A DNA stretch of 64,000 bases from Rhynchosporium graminicola (lineage: Eukaryota; Ascomycota; Leotiomycetes; Helotiales; Ploettnerulaceae). The stretch covers positions 815,978-879,977 of the forward strand of contig FJUW01000015.1 of the NCBI GenBank assembly GCA_900074885.1. Reading direction: 5' to 3'. This document shows, piece after piece, positions 50,397 through 62,689 of this stretch; positions within the stretch are counted from its first letter, which is position 1; every line of letters starts with the position of its first letter. The position numbers and the translations under genes were made by a program. The notes under the pieces are model-generated. The model was not told the DNA's origin, did no database searches, and saw only the letters and a list, made by a program, of their open reading frames with translations.

Positions 50397-52024
50397 ATGT
50401 CGTCGGAAGAAGTCACTCTGGAGTCCCTGCCGAAACTTCTGGAAAATGACTCCAAAGTCAAGCTTGCCGGTGTAGATGTTGACGGTATCCTGCGTGGTAA
50501 ACTCATATCGAAGAAGAAATTCCTAGGGATCGCAAAGGAGGGCTTCGGCTTCTGTTCTGTGATCTTTGGCTGGGACATGCACGATCAGACCTACTTCAGA
50601 GAATTGAAGATTAGCAATGCAGAAAACGGCTACCATGACCTTATTGCCATTCCAGATCTCAGCTCTTTCAGAAGAATACCTTGGGAGGACAATGTGCCGT
50701 TCTTTTTGATCTACTTCAAGGATCCAGATTCCGGAGAGCCAGTCAGCGCGTGTCCCAGAGGTCTGCTGAAGACGACTGTTGACAAGCTGCACGAAAAGGG
50801 CTATGGCGCTATGGCAGGAGGTCGGTTCAATAGTTTCTTGTATGTCTATATTTGCTAACCCTTCTGACTCTGTAGCTGAGTATGAATTCTTCCAATTCAA
50901 AGTCCCTTCCAATGGCTCCATCGGCCCAGTATCTGAACGCAATTCTTCCTCTACTTCAACTTTCCTACGAGACAACCCAGTCGATGCCCTCCCATCTTTG
51001 ACCGAAGGCATGTTCGGATACAGCTTGACTCGACCTGTACAAAATAAGGATTACTATTATGGCATATTCGATGCATGCGATAAATTCAATTGCGGAATAG
51101 AGGGATGGCATACTGAAAGTGGACCTGGAGTCTTCGAGGCAGCTTTATCTTTTGGTGAAATACAGCAGATGGCAGATAAGGCTGGGCTTTTCAAGTTAAT
51201 ATACCTTAATTGACATTTTGAATCTGCTAACAATCCCAGATACGTCGTCAAGTCGATAGCATCTGGATATGGAATCACGCCATGCTTTATGGCGAAACCA
51301 CGACAAGGACTTCCAGGAAACAGCGGTCACATGCACATCTCAATCGTCGACAAGAAAGGGAACAACTTATTCTTCCGCGAGGAAAAGGACACAAAGGCGG
51401 AATGGAGCGATATCGAGAACCTCTCAGACATGGGACGACATTTCCTCGCAGGACTTCTCGAAGGTCTCCCAGATATCATGCCACTCGTAGCACCCACGGT
51501 AAACTCTTACAAGCGCCTTGTAGAGAACTTTTGGGCACCCGTCACTGTTTCATGGGGCTTGGAGCACCGCGCTGCATCGATCCGTCTCATTGCACCACCA
51601 ACTTCCAAGCCAGGAGCGACCCGATTCGAGGTTCGTGTTCCAGGAGCAGATGCGAATCCTTTTTACGTACTGGCTGCTATATTAGCGCTAGGCTGGAGAG
51701 GCGTGGAAAAGAAGTTGGAAATCCAGCAGCCGCCTCTTGGTAAGGGACAGGATGTTGGTGGGAAGGCGGACCCGGGGGTGAGGTTGGCGAAGAGCTTGAA
51801 GGAGGCGACGGAGAGGTTCATGAGGCCTGAGAGTGTGGCGAGAGAGGTCTTTGGCGATGAGTTCGTGGAACATTATGGTGGGACGAGGGAGCATGAGATT
51901 CGGTTGTGGGACGAAGCTGTGACGGATTGGTACGTTCTTCTTTTCTGTGCTCTCATCTTGACAATGAAGGACAGAGTGCTAACATTTAAGTAGGGAGGTG
52001 CGGAGATACATCGAGACAGTATGA
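50397..52024 (+). CDS. Type-I glutamine synthetase-like enzyme
   Basis: Glutamate-ammonia (or glutamate-amine) ligase fold related to bacterial GlnA and to the C-terminal half of FluG. Exons 50397-50820, 50876-51194, 51240-51929 and 51994-52024 give 487 aa; introns are 55, 45 and 64 nt. The N-terminal beta-grasp domain contains VDVDGILRGK and GFGFCSVIFGWDMHD. The catalytic domain has AEYEFFQF (metal-binding Glu pair), TESGPGVFEAAL, GNSGHMHIS (ATP/Glu-binding His), EHRAASIRLI and RFEVRVPGADANPFYVLAA. The final exon encodes EVRRYIETV. The eukaryotic type-II enzyme that serves general nitrogen metabolism is different, so a specialised substrate (such as an amine) is possible. No FluG amidohydrolase half is present. 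Confidence 0.88.
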
Positions 52025-53330
52025 TATTTGAAGTTTCTATGATTTGCTTCGAGTCAGTTGCTTTGATACCATACCATTATTCAGATTACCAAACCACGTA
52101 CACTATGACACCGTTATCCCACATGCCATATCGCAATACAACTTTCCTATTGTTACTCGCCTTGTATCCTCACATCATCACAAAATTGCCAAGGTATATT
52201 TGCAATTCACACACCAAGCTGTTCCTCATTAAGAGCTTCATAAGGGTGAGCATAGAACTTGAATGCTGCAATTGCAAATGTGTGCTTGTGTATAATTGTC
52301 AAGCGATTCAGATCTTTGAGGAGAGGGGAGAAGCGAGAGCCAGATCCAAGCGGATCCGACACTCCCGCTCTGCTGTGCGCCCCTCGGTTCCGGGGCAGGA
52401 TGGGTCGCAGGCAGTTCGCTCCAATTTGAAAACAATAAGCTTATTACAGAAAGATGGGAGTCTGATGCAAGGGGTTCATTTCTGTTTGTCGTATTCGGCT
52501 GGGTCCTTAATTTCTTGGAGGAACTTGAACACTTGGGTTTGTCTGGTTTTTTTTTTTGCTTATAGTGAGACAATGGGAACTCGGGGGCTGGTACGGAATG
52601 CAATGTTCAAAAACTTCTCCGGAGAATGTAAGTCTGACTTCTCATTCTGCTTCTTTTCATGTGGAGGATAGGATAAAGGGGTTCAGGGACAAAAAAAGGG
52701 ATTCTTTTAGATAGCCTTGTCGATAGCTTCCTCTGTCGTCGTCCTCGCATCCTTTCTTGTGTAGGCACAAAGCCGGACCCTCGATTTTCCAGAGCACGTT
52801 AAGTGTCTTTGGTAACTTCCAACACTAGCGAGTGGCAATATATCGCCTTGCTAGCTAGCGACTACTAAGCTTTTGCTTAGGTAAAATACCTCGAGCTGAG
52901 CTGAGCTGATAGGATAGGATTTTGCTATAGCGCTGTCCACATCCATTATTGGAGTTAGTGAGGGGTGCTGTTCGTGTTCATTTCCCCCTCTTTCACTCAT
53001 TTGATATGTATTGGACTCATATCTCACCTCTCTCAACTCTCTCCCCACTTGCTCCTCGCCCATCACTTTCCCAGGCGCATGCATACAAGAAAAGCTCTCA
53101 CATCGAAATTCATCACCGAGAACCAGTAAGGTCTACGCAGTCCTCTGTTCCGGTCTTGACCTCTTCTATATCGAAACTTACCTGACGAGGGGAAATGGAG
53201 GCGATTTAAAGGGTAAGGCTATTCCTTCTGGCAATGCTAGCAAGAACGTCTTGCCACCTCCTGGACAGGCTTATGTGGGTGGCTCTTACTACCGTGGATG
53301 GTTTTGATACTACAGTGCCCGTCAACTGAT
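52025..53330. other. Intergenic up to the AT-rich block
   Basis: Frames at 52021-52671 continue from the last exon region and have no family. A poly-T tract lies near 52548. A + frame ending at 53307 (about 53150-53307) reads LKGKAIPSGNASKNV and GGSYYRGWF, which looks protein-like, but no ATG-initiated gene could be built. It may be the 3' end of a gene cut off by the transposon block. Confidence 0.45.
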
Positions 53331-54589
53331 ATCCGGCATTTCCTAAAAAGTCACCAAAAAAAGATAAATCATCACTTCGTATATACTGAATTATATAACC
53401 TACTACTGAAAAAATAAATCTAATTCCTTCTACAATAATAATTACTCGATACCTCTAAACTATATAATTTGGTCTGGAAATGTTTTAACAAGTACTTGTA
53501 GACTTCTTACAGGTAGCATTATCGCGGCTTAGTTTCGCGTCGCTTTGCTGCGAAGTAGCGTAATTTAAACGACATCTCAACTTCTACTTATTTTCCCTTA
53601 TCCTGGGGCTAAGAACTTCTATCCTTAAGTAATTCCAAGTCGTAGAAGTTCAAGGTCATGCTTTGATTGAAAGTTTTACCAAAGGTCATGACTTCAAGTA
53701 AAGGGTAGACATGTTCACTAGTTAAGTGTTATACGTAACTTCTATCTTATATTGAGCGTTTTATAGATTAGAGGCAGGAAGAAAAACTCACCTATTAATT
53801 AGTCCTTTAAAAAAATTTATACGCTGATTAGTTACAGGTCCGTTATAGGCGTATATAGCTAGGAATACTAAACTCCTGTCCGTAAACCGCTTATCGTATC
53901 TTTATATACCTTTTTAATAATTTATAATTAGTATTTCTTATAGAATCTTCCTTACTATAGTATTATAGTTATTATCGACTAGTTCGGCCTACAGGCGACT
54001 TTCCCTAGAATCGTCTTAGTAGATGATATAAGACGTATTATTAATATAAAGTATACTTATAATAGCTTCTTACGGGACTAAAAGCTAACTCTCCCGTAGG
54101 CTAATCCAAGTCCTACTAGTACTATACGATAACCTCTCAGCGAATTAGATACGAATACACCTCGATAAACCCGTAGTAGTTCTATTACTACTCTTATAGC
54201 TAATATACGCCCTATTAAACGCTACTGGCGAACGCGTGCTCAGATTAATATAGATACTATATTAGTACTACCTTTACTCTTACGACTATTACTATAACTA
54301 TTATACTTATCTATAGTTAGTATAGCTTTAATTCCTACTCCTCTACTACTAACGCCTCTGCTATTACAGCTCGATACGTCCGATCCTTTTGCTATAGCCC
54401 CCGTATAAGCTCTAGTACCTCTAATATCTCCTCGAGCGCCTATACTAGTTATACGGCCTCTAACGCCCTATAAAGCCCCTCTACTAGCTCCTGCTACGCC
54501 TGTTCCTACTAGATAGCAGTCTGTATATCGACCTAATAAGCCGCTAGACGTTAGAGAGATAATTCATACTTATATAGAGTATACTGCTC

Positions 54590-57500
54590 TATACTAGATC
54601 AGTAAAGCTATTGCGAGCAGCTAATTTAAACTCTATTATAAGAAAGAGGATTATATATTACTAAGTTTATAGAGGCCTCCGGATATATTATTTTACTTAT
54701 TAGATTATAATAACCTGCGAAGTATAGAGTTTCGAACAAATATACGAGCGTATAACTCCGCTCTATCTTTTATATCTATTAGTACTAAAGGAGATAACTA
54801 TATTAATACGTCCCGTGGAATTCGGACGTATATAGTTTATAAGAACTTCTATTATTTCTAAGGCCTATTAGACTCTATTATAGACGAAATACCGGTATTT
54901 ATATAGCTATTCTTCTTCGATCCTGCTTATACTATAATAATTCGCTAATAATAGAGCTTATAACTAAACTATACGATCCTTAGCGACTTATACTAGATAA
55001 TTATAGAAGTTAACCCTTTTATTCAAGTATATAAGACTATATAAGAGTAGTTATAGACCTAAGATAGCTTTTTCCAGATAGTTATTAGCTTATAAATACA
55101 CTTAGTAGTCTAGATTAGTATAGACTATCGCTGAGAGAACTTACTTATTATCGATAAGATAGCTAGAATTATCCTCGATAAGTATAATAATACTAGTAAA
55201 CGAGATATTATTCTTATAATCCGTGAACTTATCCGTAATAAGGGCTGTATAACCGCACTATATTATATATTAGTTATAAACGTAATATATATACTATTAA
55301 GCTTTCTATTATTATTTCTATAAGAGAAGTAAAGCTAATATTAGTCTTTATAGTTAATAGACTATTATTAGGTACGTAATACTCTATAGCTTAATCAATA
55401 GCTATACTATAGATACTAGTTATACTAGCGGACCGCAGAACTTTCCGTACTCTTCTATACTAGCTATTTATTTTAGTAATATATTATTAATACTTTTATT
55501 ACTTATAAGATAACTCGCCTAAACTAGATCCGGAAGTATTAGAAGAATATCCGTACTAAGCTATATCAGGGGATTACGAACTAGTTATTAGTAACTGATC
55601 TCGATTCGGGTAATATTAGCTACTCGTATATCCTCCCTTCTTCTTTTATAAGTGGTAATCGTTTTATATAATAGTTATTCTAAGACTCGATAGCTATTAT
55701 CTATTATTTCAGGCGCCCTACCTTATTTATTACTATAATAGCTAACCCGCGATAGCCCGAAATCGTCCGCGAATATGATAAACTTTATTAATAAATAATA
55801 AACTATCTAGATATTATTATACGTATATTCCGGCTAAAAGTTAAAGAGTTAATTAAGAAGCCTAAGAGCAGCTTATTTAGTAAGTATATAGCTCATGTAT
55901 ATATAATCGAATACTAGAAATAAGGCCTTCCGTATCTTCACTTATTACTCTTTTTATAGCTTATCGCGAAGTATATTATACTATAATAAGTAGATGAGAT
56001 TATATCTATAGAGCTCCCGGATAAGATAGCAGATCCTATAGGCTAGTCATACTACTTAGTTCTCGATAATATACTTTATAGCCCTTATAGTCCAGATTAC
56101 TTAAATAGCTTATATATAACTCGTAAGTACCTAAGTAGCCCGTTAGCCTATTCGAAATAGTTCCCTAAGCTCTTTATAGCCGCGACTCGAGTTAATAAAG
56201 ACAGGTATCCAGAATATCGCTAATAGAAAGGTTAACTAGCTTATTCGGTCCGTAAAGATAGCTGTAAAGTAATAATAGATAACTGTTAAGTAGTACTATA
56301 CTCCCTATATCTACTTAACTAGTACTGCTATTATCTGAATATAGAGGTATATAGGTCTATTCAGGCTATAAAGTATATTTATAAATATATATATAAGAGT
56401 GCGGACTATACTACTTTAGAGGTTAAGAATCAGGCTAACGAAGTCGAGTGTTATATATAGGTATAGTACGTAAGTACCCCGGAAGCTACGTAGTAATTAA
56501 TAGAATTTCCTACTTATACGGAATAGCTACCTATTATATAACTTCTAGTCTATCTAAAAGATATATAGCTTATTTACTTCCCGGATGGACTCTTAGCAGA
56601 AGAGTTAGCGGTCCGTAAAGAGTCTATTATATCTCCTTTAATAAGCTACTTTCAGTTTAATATAAAGAACTCTAATAGTATCTTATACTTATACTCTGAG
56701 TTTCCGGCTTATTTTATCTAGAATAAGAGTACGAAAGTCTGGACCTACCGGAAGAGAGGCGATTACCGTATTAGCTATATATATTATTATAGCCCTCTTA
56801 TAAGGCCCCGGTTCTATTTATAGTTACTTCTTATTACTATTTATTAAGTTAAGTCGTACGAGGAGCTTTACGATTACTAAAGTACTACGTACGAGACGTA
56901 TTAAGCGGCTTATATTATATATAAGTTAGCTAAGAATAACTGCGAATAGTACAAGTGCTTTAATAAGACTATTTTAATTATAACTATACGCGGTTTATAG
57001 ACCTTATTCTTAACTAGCCTAACGATACAGGAGATTATAGACCCGTAAGCTATCTAAGAGAAATATAAGCTATAATTCTATAACGATTTAGCTTATACTC
57101 TCTATTAATAAACGGGCTACTCTTTAGTCTTCTTATACTTATAGTGCGATTATAGTTTATAAGTCCTAGCGGATAGTCTTAGGGATATATAAGTGTCCTT
57201 AAGTAATTATAGCTTAAAACCCTATACCTAGGATTAGTCTGCAAAACACGCTAAATAGACCGCAGGAGTTATACTAGAGGATCTACGGACCTATATAGCG
57301 ATAATATAGGCCTAGTTAAACCCAGACTAGTAAGTAGCTTTTACCTATATTATAGATACGATTCTTACGTCTCTCGAAATAGTATACTTTTACTTATAGG
57401 ATCCCGATAGCTCCGGGAAAACCTTCCTATATAAGACTCTAACGTATTATTACTATACGGACAGGAAACAGTCCTCTATATTACCTCTATAAGTATTATA

Positions 57501-58680
57501 GCCTTATTACTACTTAAAAGGCGGACTTTATATTCTTAGTTCAAGATCCTAATCGATTTATATAAGTAGTTCGTAAGTAGTATTAGTAAGTAAAGTCTAT
57601 TAGCTATAATACTCCGTAATATAGACCTAATTATCTAAGATAAGGTGCCGATATAATATAAGTACTACTTTAAGATTATCTACTACTTATTAGTTGATTT
57701 ACGAAGTACTATAGATATAGTTCTATTTAGTAGGATACTCGTAATTATAAGAGGAGATTTTATATAGATCCTACTAGTAGTTCCGTAAGGGAATCGAGCT
57801 GATATTATTATAGCTTACTTATAAAGGTCGTTTATTTAGCTATAGCTATAGCGGATCGCTTTATAGATTAATATATATATATATAAGAAAGTAACTATAG
57901 ACCTGATTTTATAAACTAGATTAGAAGTATTCCGTATAATACTATAAAACAGGAGATAATTACGATTCCGGCTTATATTCACTAACTAGTTAGTACTACA
58001 GGCCTGATCGATCATGTCTACTCGCTATAGCTTATAGTATAAGTATTAAGGGATTTAATAATCTTTAATAAGCGATATTTATTATCCCTTTTGAATTCTA
58101 TAATTATAGAGCTAAATCAGATAATTATCAAGCGCTTACTAAGTATAATCCGGACTTATCTCTCTATAGATATATATATTACGAAAGAAGATATGTCCGC
58201 TAGTAAGATCGATCTGTTTCCGGCTAAGGTTTTAAAGAATATCGATATTCCCTCCTTATTACTATTAGAGCTTTACTTAAAAGTTAATATACTAGTAATA
58301 CTTTTATAGAACCTAAACTAGCTCGTAGGACTTTATAACGGTTTATAGCTAGTAGTTACTAGTTTACGAAGGTATTATATCGAGGCGCGGTTAATTAGCG
58401 GGGATTATAACAGGGAATTATAGATACTACTGCGTATTAAATTAACTTTAGCAGATAATAGTTTAGGGATTACTTTTTAATAGAAGTAGTTCCTAGTCTA
58501 TTTATTGTTTATAATAACTATTAATAAGTCTTAAGAGTAGAGCTTTTATATAATTAGGTTAGATTTATAGATCCTAGTATTTATATATAGTTAGTTATAT
58601 ATTAGGATTTCCTATACGTTATCTATTACGAGCTTAAGTATATTACTACTAGTTGAGAATTAAAGCTATACGCTAAACGT
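54590..58680 (+). mobile_element. RIP-degraded Helitron (Rep-helicase)
   Basis: Read through stops in shifting frames, the region follows the order of a Helitron RepHel protein. The Helitron-like N domain occurs near 54724-54775 (IEFRTNIRAYNSALSFI) and 54880-54930 (DEIPVFI, LFFFDPAY). The HUH Rep region is at about 55905-55950: IIEY, then GLPYLHLLLFL, where the family has QKRGLPHAH. ELPDKIADP and KYIYKYIYKSADYT follow. The helicase has Walker A SSGKTFLYKTL at about 57410-57442, LII.DKVP for motif II near 57628, GDF near 57753 and TINKS near 58517. Stops are frequent and replace Gln, Arg and Trp. No termini (5' TC, 3' CTRR hairpin) were identified. The 72-codon frame at 58091-58309 is only a helicase fragment. 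Confidence 0.85.
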
Positions 58681-58689
58681 AGTTTACCT

Positions 58690-60006
58690 AGAAATCTTAA
58701 TAAATATTTAATAATATTTATAAGTTATAAGAATATATTATATTATATATTAAAAGAGAAGTTAGTTTTTTTTTAGCTTTTCAGCTGATAGTTCATATTA
58801 TATAGACGCTTATAAACGCTACTTAGACTCGGGATTTCGGACCGGAATTCTATATTATACCCTTGTAAGAGACTCGTAAGGGGATTTAAAAGTTATCCTT
58901 ACTCTTAGATTCTCTATTAACTAATTTAGCTATCTCTATATCTATACTTGTAAGCTTAGATATTAGACTACTATAGATTAGAAGTAGTTAGTATATATAA
59001 TTAGCAGAATAAGCCGGATAGGCAGATAAAGCTATTATAAGTTAGTTATAAGCTAAGTAAGTATTAGAACAGGTTAGAAAGGACTTATACGAACTATAAT
59101 AAATATTATGCTTTTTACGCTTTTACTTTCGCTTAGATAATATATTAGAACCGGACTTAATAAGCGTATTATTCGGACTTGCAAGCTTATAAATATTAGT
59201 AATAAGTCAGAAAAAGAGGGAAATAAGTAAGAAATAAGTAAGAAATAGACTTATAGAAACTATAATAAGTACCCTTAGAGTTATAGTAATAGTTATTATA
59301 ACTACTACTTAAGAAACTAAGAATAGATACGTAAACTATAAAGTAATTAGCTTTCTTGTAAACGTTATAAAGTAAGTTATTTTTAGTACTAACTATTATC
59401 TATGTTATTAATTTATAGCTCGTAATAGATCAGAACAAGTGGGAAATATACTATAAGTAACTATATAAGCCTCTTTATTAATAGCTCGATACGGATTATA
59501 TAAGTACTTTATAGGATCGCGCGAGACCGGAATACGAACTAGGAGTATCTTATATAAGGTAATAAGTATAGCAGATAGCTTTACAGATATAATAGTAAGT
59601 CTTATAGATATATATTAGTAGATACGGATTATAAAAGGAAAGGATTAGAAGAATTAACTTACTAAGGGAGATTTATAATTTCTATAATAAGCTTATAACT
59701 ACCGGGATCAGGTAGATATAAGCTTATAATAAGAGTGAGAGAGACCGGAACAGACGAATTAGTATCTGGGGAAGCTATCTTATAGGCCGTTAGTAGACTT
59801 ATAAGTATAAGGTTAGAAAGTATGAGTATATAATTACTAACTTATATAAGTATAAATTATAAAAACAAAAAGAAAATAAGTATAAGATAAGGAAACTTAT
59901 TTAAAGTTAGTTACGATAGAAAGAAAAAGGTAGAGTTAGTAGGAGAAGGTCTATATATATACTAGGAAAAGTAGTCTATGCACCCTATAGAATAGAGCTA
60001 ACTTAA
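58690..60006. other. AT-rich sequence of unidentified origin
   Basis: Dense in TA and AAG/ATAAG words, with stops in all frames. Possibly the Helitron 3' end and another element, but no protein motif could be read. Confidence 0.4.
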
Positions 60007-60011
60007 TCTAT
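60007..60011 (+). repeat. Target-site duplication, left copy (TCTAT)
   Basis: TCTAT immediately left of the 5' LTR; identical to 61438-61442. Confidence 0.8.
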
Positions 60012-60213
60012 TGTGACGGCGCATGGTATACGTGGCAGATACGGGCTAGTATCGGTGCCTTAGGCATACTCTCCTTATATATATAGAAGGTGCAGACTCC
60101 TTCAGAGCTCTGCATCTTTCTGTTTCCTTTATACTAGACTATATAAGATCGCTCTTAGCCTCCCTACTTATTTATTCTTACTTATATATCGCCTTAAGTC
60201 TTATATCGTTATA
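60012..60213 (+). repeat. 5' LTR, 202 bp
   Basis: Begins TGTGACGGCGCATGG and ends CGTTATA. Differs from the 3' copy at scattered sites, all transitions among those I compared. Confidence 0.85.
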
Positions 60214-60591
60214 TTAAACAGAAAGATCAAGACTGCCGAGGATAGTATTAAATAATATCTCACCTAGAAAACTCGATTCGGACGTACGACTTCGACTATT
60301 AGGGAGCTCTTCGCTGAGTTATCTCTACTTACCTTGGATTTTTGTACTTCGGAATCATACGGAAACAGTTAGTACTATTAATTACGAATTCGATAGTTAG
60401 GTTTTCAAAAGAGCCGAGATTCCAGAGATCTCTCGGATAGCTAGGAATTTGAACGTAATTCAGCCTCAGAAGCACTAGTATTACTGCGAAGTCACTCTCA
60501 GATACTTCGAAACTCGTTTCTTCGTACGTACGAAGTAAAACAGCGGACGAATTTTAGGTAGAAACTTCCCTATAAGCCCTAATATTTATTA

Positions 60592-60955
60592 TCCTCTTAC
60601 TTGACTTTAACCTTCCGAAAGTAGCTCTAATAGCGAAAAACCTTACTTTTAGGCTAGGACGAAGTAGCTTATTACCCTAGCGGAAATTGCCGGAATCTGA
60701 CTCGTAACCCCTATACCCCGGTATAATTTATCTCCCTTAGTAGAATCGACCTCTTTCTACTAGAAAAGAACCTTTATCCTCTCACCCGACTTTAACCTTC
60801 CGAAAGTAGCTCTAATAGCGAAAAACCTTACTTTTAAGCTAGGACGAAATAGCTTATTACCCTAGCGGAAATTACCGGAATCCGACTCGTAACCCTTATA
60901 CCCCGGTATAATTTATCCCCCTTAGCAGAATCGACCTCCCTCTACTAGAACTTTT
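60592..60955 (+). repeat. Tandem duplication, about 185-bp unit
   Basis: The phrase CCTTCCGAAAGTAGCTC occurs at 60611 and again at 60796 (185 bp apart), and the similarity covers nearly the whole unit (about 60592-60776 and 60777-60955). Differences noted are transitions. Confidence 0.85.
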
Positions 60956-61223
60956 AATTTAATACTTCTTATATCTACTTAACGAAGATATCCGACTCTC
61001 CTTAATCTTTTAGCTTTATCAGAATTCGATTTAGACCTCTTCTTCTTTCGTAACCTTTAAGTATTTCAATCACTCGCTTAGCTTCACTTATTTAGTAAAA
61101 CTTAGTATCTATAGTTTCAGTTTAATAGAAATTTAGAAGGTTATCTTAATATTTAACTACGTTTTATACTTACTTTATTTCCTTTATTCGATTCTTCAAG
61201 GCTCGAGGGCGAGCCTTTATCTT

Positions 61224-61232
61224 AGAAAGAGG
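61224..61232 (+). promoter_or_regulatory. Putative polypurine tract
   Basis: AGAAAGAGG three bases before the 3' LTR, the expected position of a plus-strand primer. Confidence 0.6.
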
Positions 61233-61235
61233 TAA

Positions 61236-61437
61236 TATGACGGCGTATAGTATACGTGGCAGATACGGGCTAGTATCGGTGCCTTAGGTATACCCTCCTT
61301 ATATATATAGAAGGTGCAGACTCCTTTAGAGCTCTGTATCTTTCTGTTTCCTTCGTACTAGACTATATAAGATCGCTCTTAGCCTCCCTACTTATTTATT
61401 CTTACTTGTATACCGCCTTAAGTCTTGTGTCGTTATA
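61236..61437 (+). repeat. 3' LTR, 202 bp
   Basis: Begins TATGACGGCGTATAG (G-to-A relative to the left LTR) and ends CGTTATA. Same length as the 5' LTR. Confidence 0.85.
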
Positions 61438-61442
61438 TCTAT
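61438..61442 (+). repeat. Target-site duplication, right copy (TCTAT)
   Basis: TCTAT immediately right of the 3' LTR. Confidence 0.8.
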
Positions 61443-62680
61443 AGAGTTTACTCTATTTAAACTGATTAATTAATTAATTATTTATATTCAATTAAGCTAT
61501 ATTAATATACCTATCTATTCAGGTAATTATTTATTAACTTTAGTAGTATGCCTAACTGCTATTAAGCGGGATACTAACTAATAACAGCTCCGCAGCGGAG
61601 CGAGGTCCCGTGACCCCGGAGCCTGCGGAGGGCCGTTACGGAAAAGACCTCGTTGGGTGGTAAATAGGTATATGCCGGATATCTGTTGGCGGGTACTGTA
61701 AGATTAATGATGCGAATACTATCTCGGATGTTGGTGTTCCTTGAGATTCTGTCGCCGAGGAAGTAGATGTTGAGACTGGGAAAGAGCAGTGTGCGAAATG
61801 ATTAGATTATATTAGAGTATGACCTTCTACTCTAATCTAATCAAAGGTAATTTAAATCTACTCTAATCTAATGAAAGTATAATCAAGTATAATTGAGTAT
61901 AATCGAGTAGGACACGTGATCTGGAGCTAGCCTTAAAAGAGCTTAGATCCTCGCTTAAGTTCCCTTTTTAAGCTTAGGCTCTTGCCTCAGGCTTGAAGCT
62001 CGTATCAAAGCGAGATTCTACTAGTAAGTAGTCTTAATATAGAAATTACTAATATCTACGATTAAAAGCTAAGGTTCTATTAGTAATAATAGCTTATTAG
62101 TATTATATTATTAATTATAATCTAGAGATTAAAAGAAATTACTAGAATATAATTAATAATCATAGATTTATAATAGATTTTCTAGAAAATTCTATTCTAT
62201 TCTATCGATTTCTAATTATTATAAATCAACGAATACATTAGTAATAAGCTTAGAAATTCATATCAAAATAGATTCTTCTAGAAACTATATAATATGTATA
62301 TAAGAGTCTCTACTCTCCTGTAGAATCCGAACTTTCTTTCTCAGATTTATCGATATCTACTAGTATTACTCTTATACTTACTTTACTACTTCTAAATCTG
62401 TTATACTCTCTTATATATATATTTATATATATATCTACTATATCTTTTACTGGATATCAAACTGCTAGTACTATTAATCGAGCTCAAAACGAGCCCGATT
62501 TTACGATTAATACTGACGATTTACCTCTTATCTTTAAGAAAGGTCTATTTTCTAAGACTTTAGAACCTATTAATTAAAACCCTATAGAGCCTAGATTAAT
62601 AACTGTTAGGTGTCTTTATAGAGGCTACTCGTAAGTATAATACTCTCTTTATCTTTACTTATAATAATATATACTAATAT
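61443..62680. other. Mixed region with GC island and inverted repeats
   Basis: Starts with a TTAA microsatellite (~61464-61480). A GC-rich island at about 61585-61640 contains GCTCCGC-A-GCGGAGC (61587-61601) and further complementary words, and the DNA to about 61800 has normal composition. At about 61802-61845 GATTAGATTATATTAGAGTA faces TACTCTAATCTAATC as an imperfect inverted repeat, with another copy of the second arm at about 61858. These may be terminal repeats of the hAT element to the right. No gene supported. Confidence 0.5.
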
Positions 62681-62689
62681 TATAACTAT

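Larger units (their letters stand above)
60012..61437 (+). mobile_element. Non-autonomous LTR retrotransposon (TRIM/LARD-like)
   Basis: Two direct repeats of 202 bp flank 1,022 bp of internal DNA, and the whole is bounded by a 5-bp duplication (TCTAT). The LTRs start TGTGACGG or TATGACGG and end GTTATA, where the canonical end would be CA before C-to-T change. A purine-rich AGAAAGAGG (61224-61232) precedes the 3' LTR as a polypurine tract. No gag or pol domain is present, and the interior is too short for them. It contains a tandem duplication of about 185 bp. No convincing primer-binding site was found. Orientation is inferred from the polypurine tract. Confidence 0.85.

Noticed and set aside
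52021..52671. Plus-strand frame of 216 codons after the glutamine-synthetase-like gene
   Set aside because: Starts at the last codons of that gene in a different frame, shows no domain and has uneven composition.
58091..58309. 72-codon ATG frame in the AT-rich block as a gene
   Set aside because: It is a surviving piece of the Helitron helicase (FPAKVLKNIDIP region), flanked in frame by stops.
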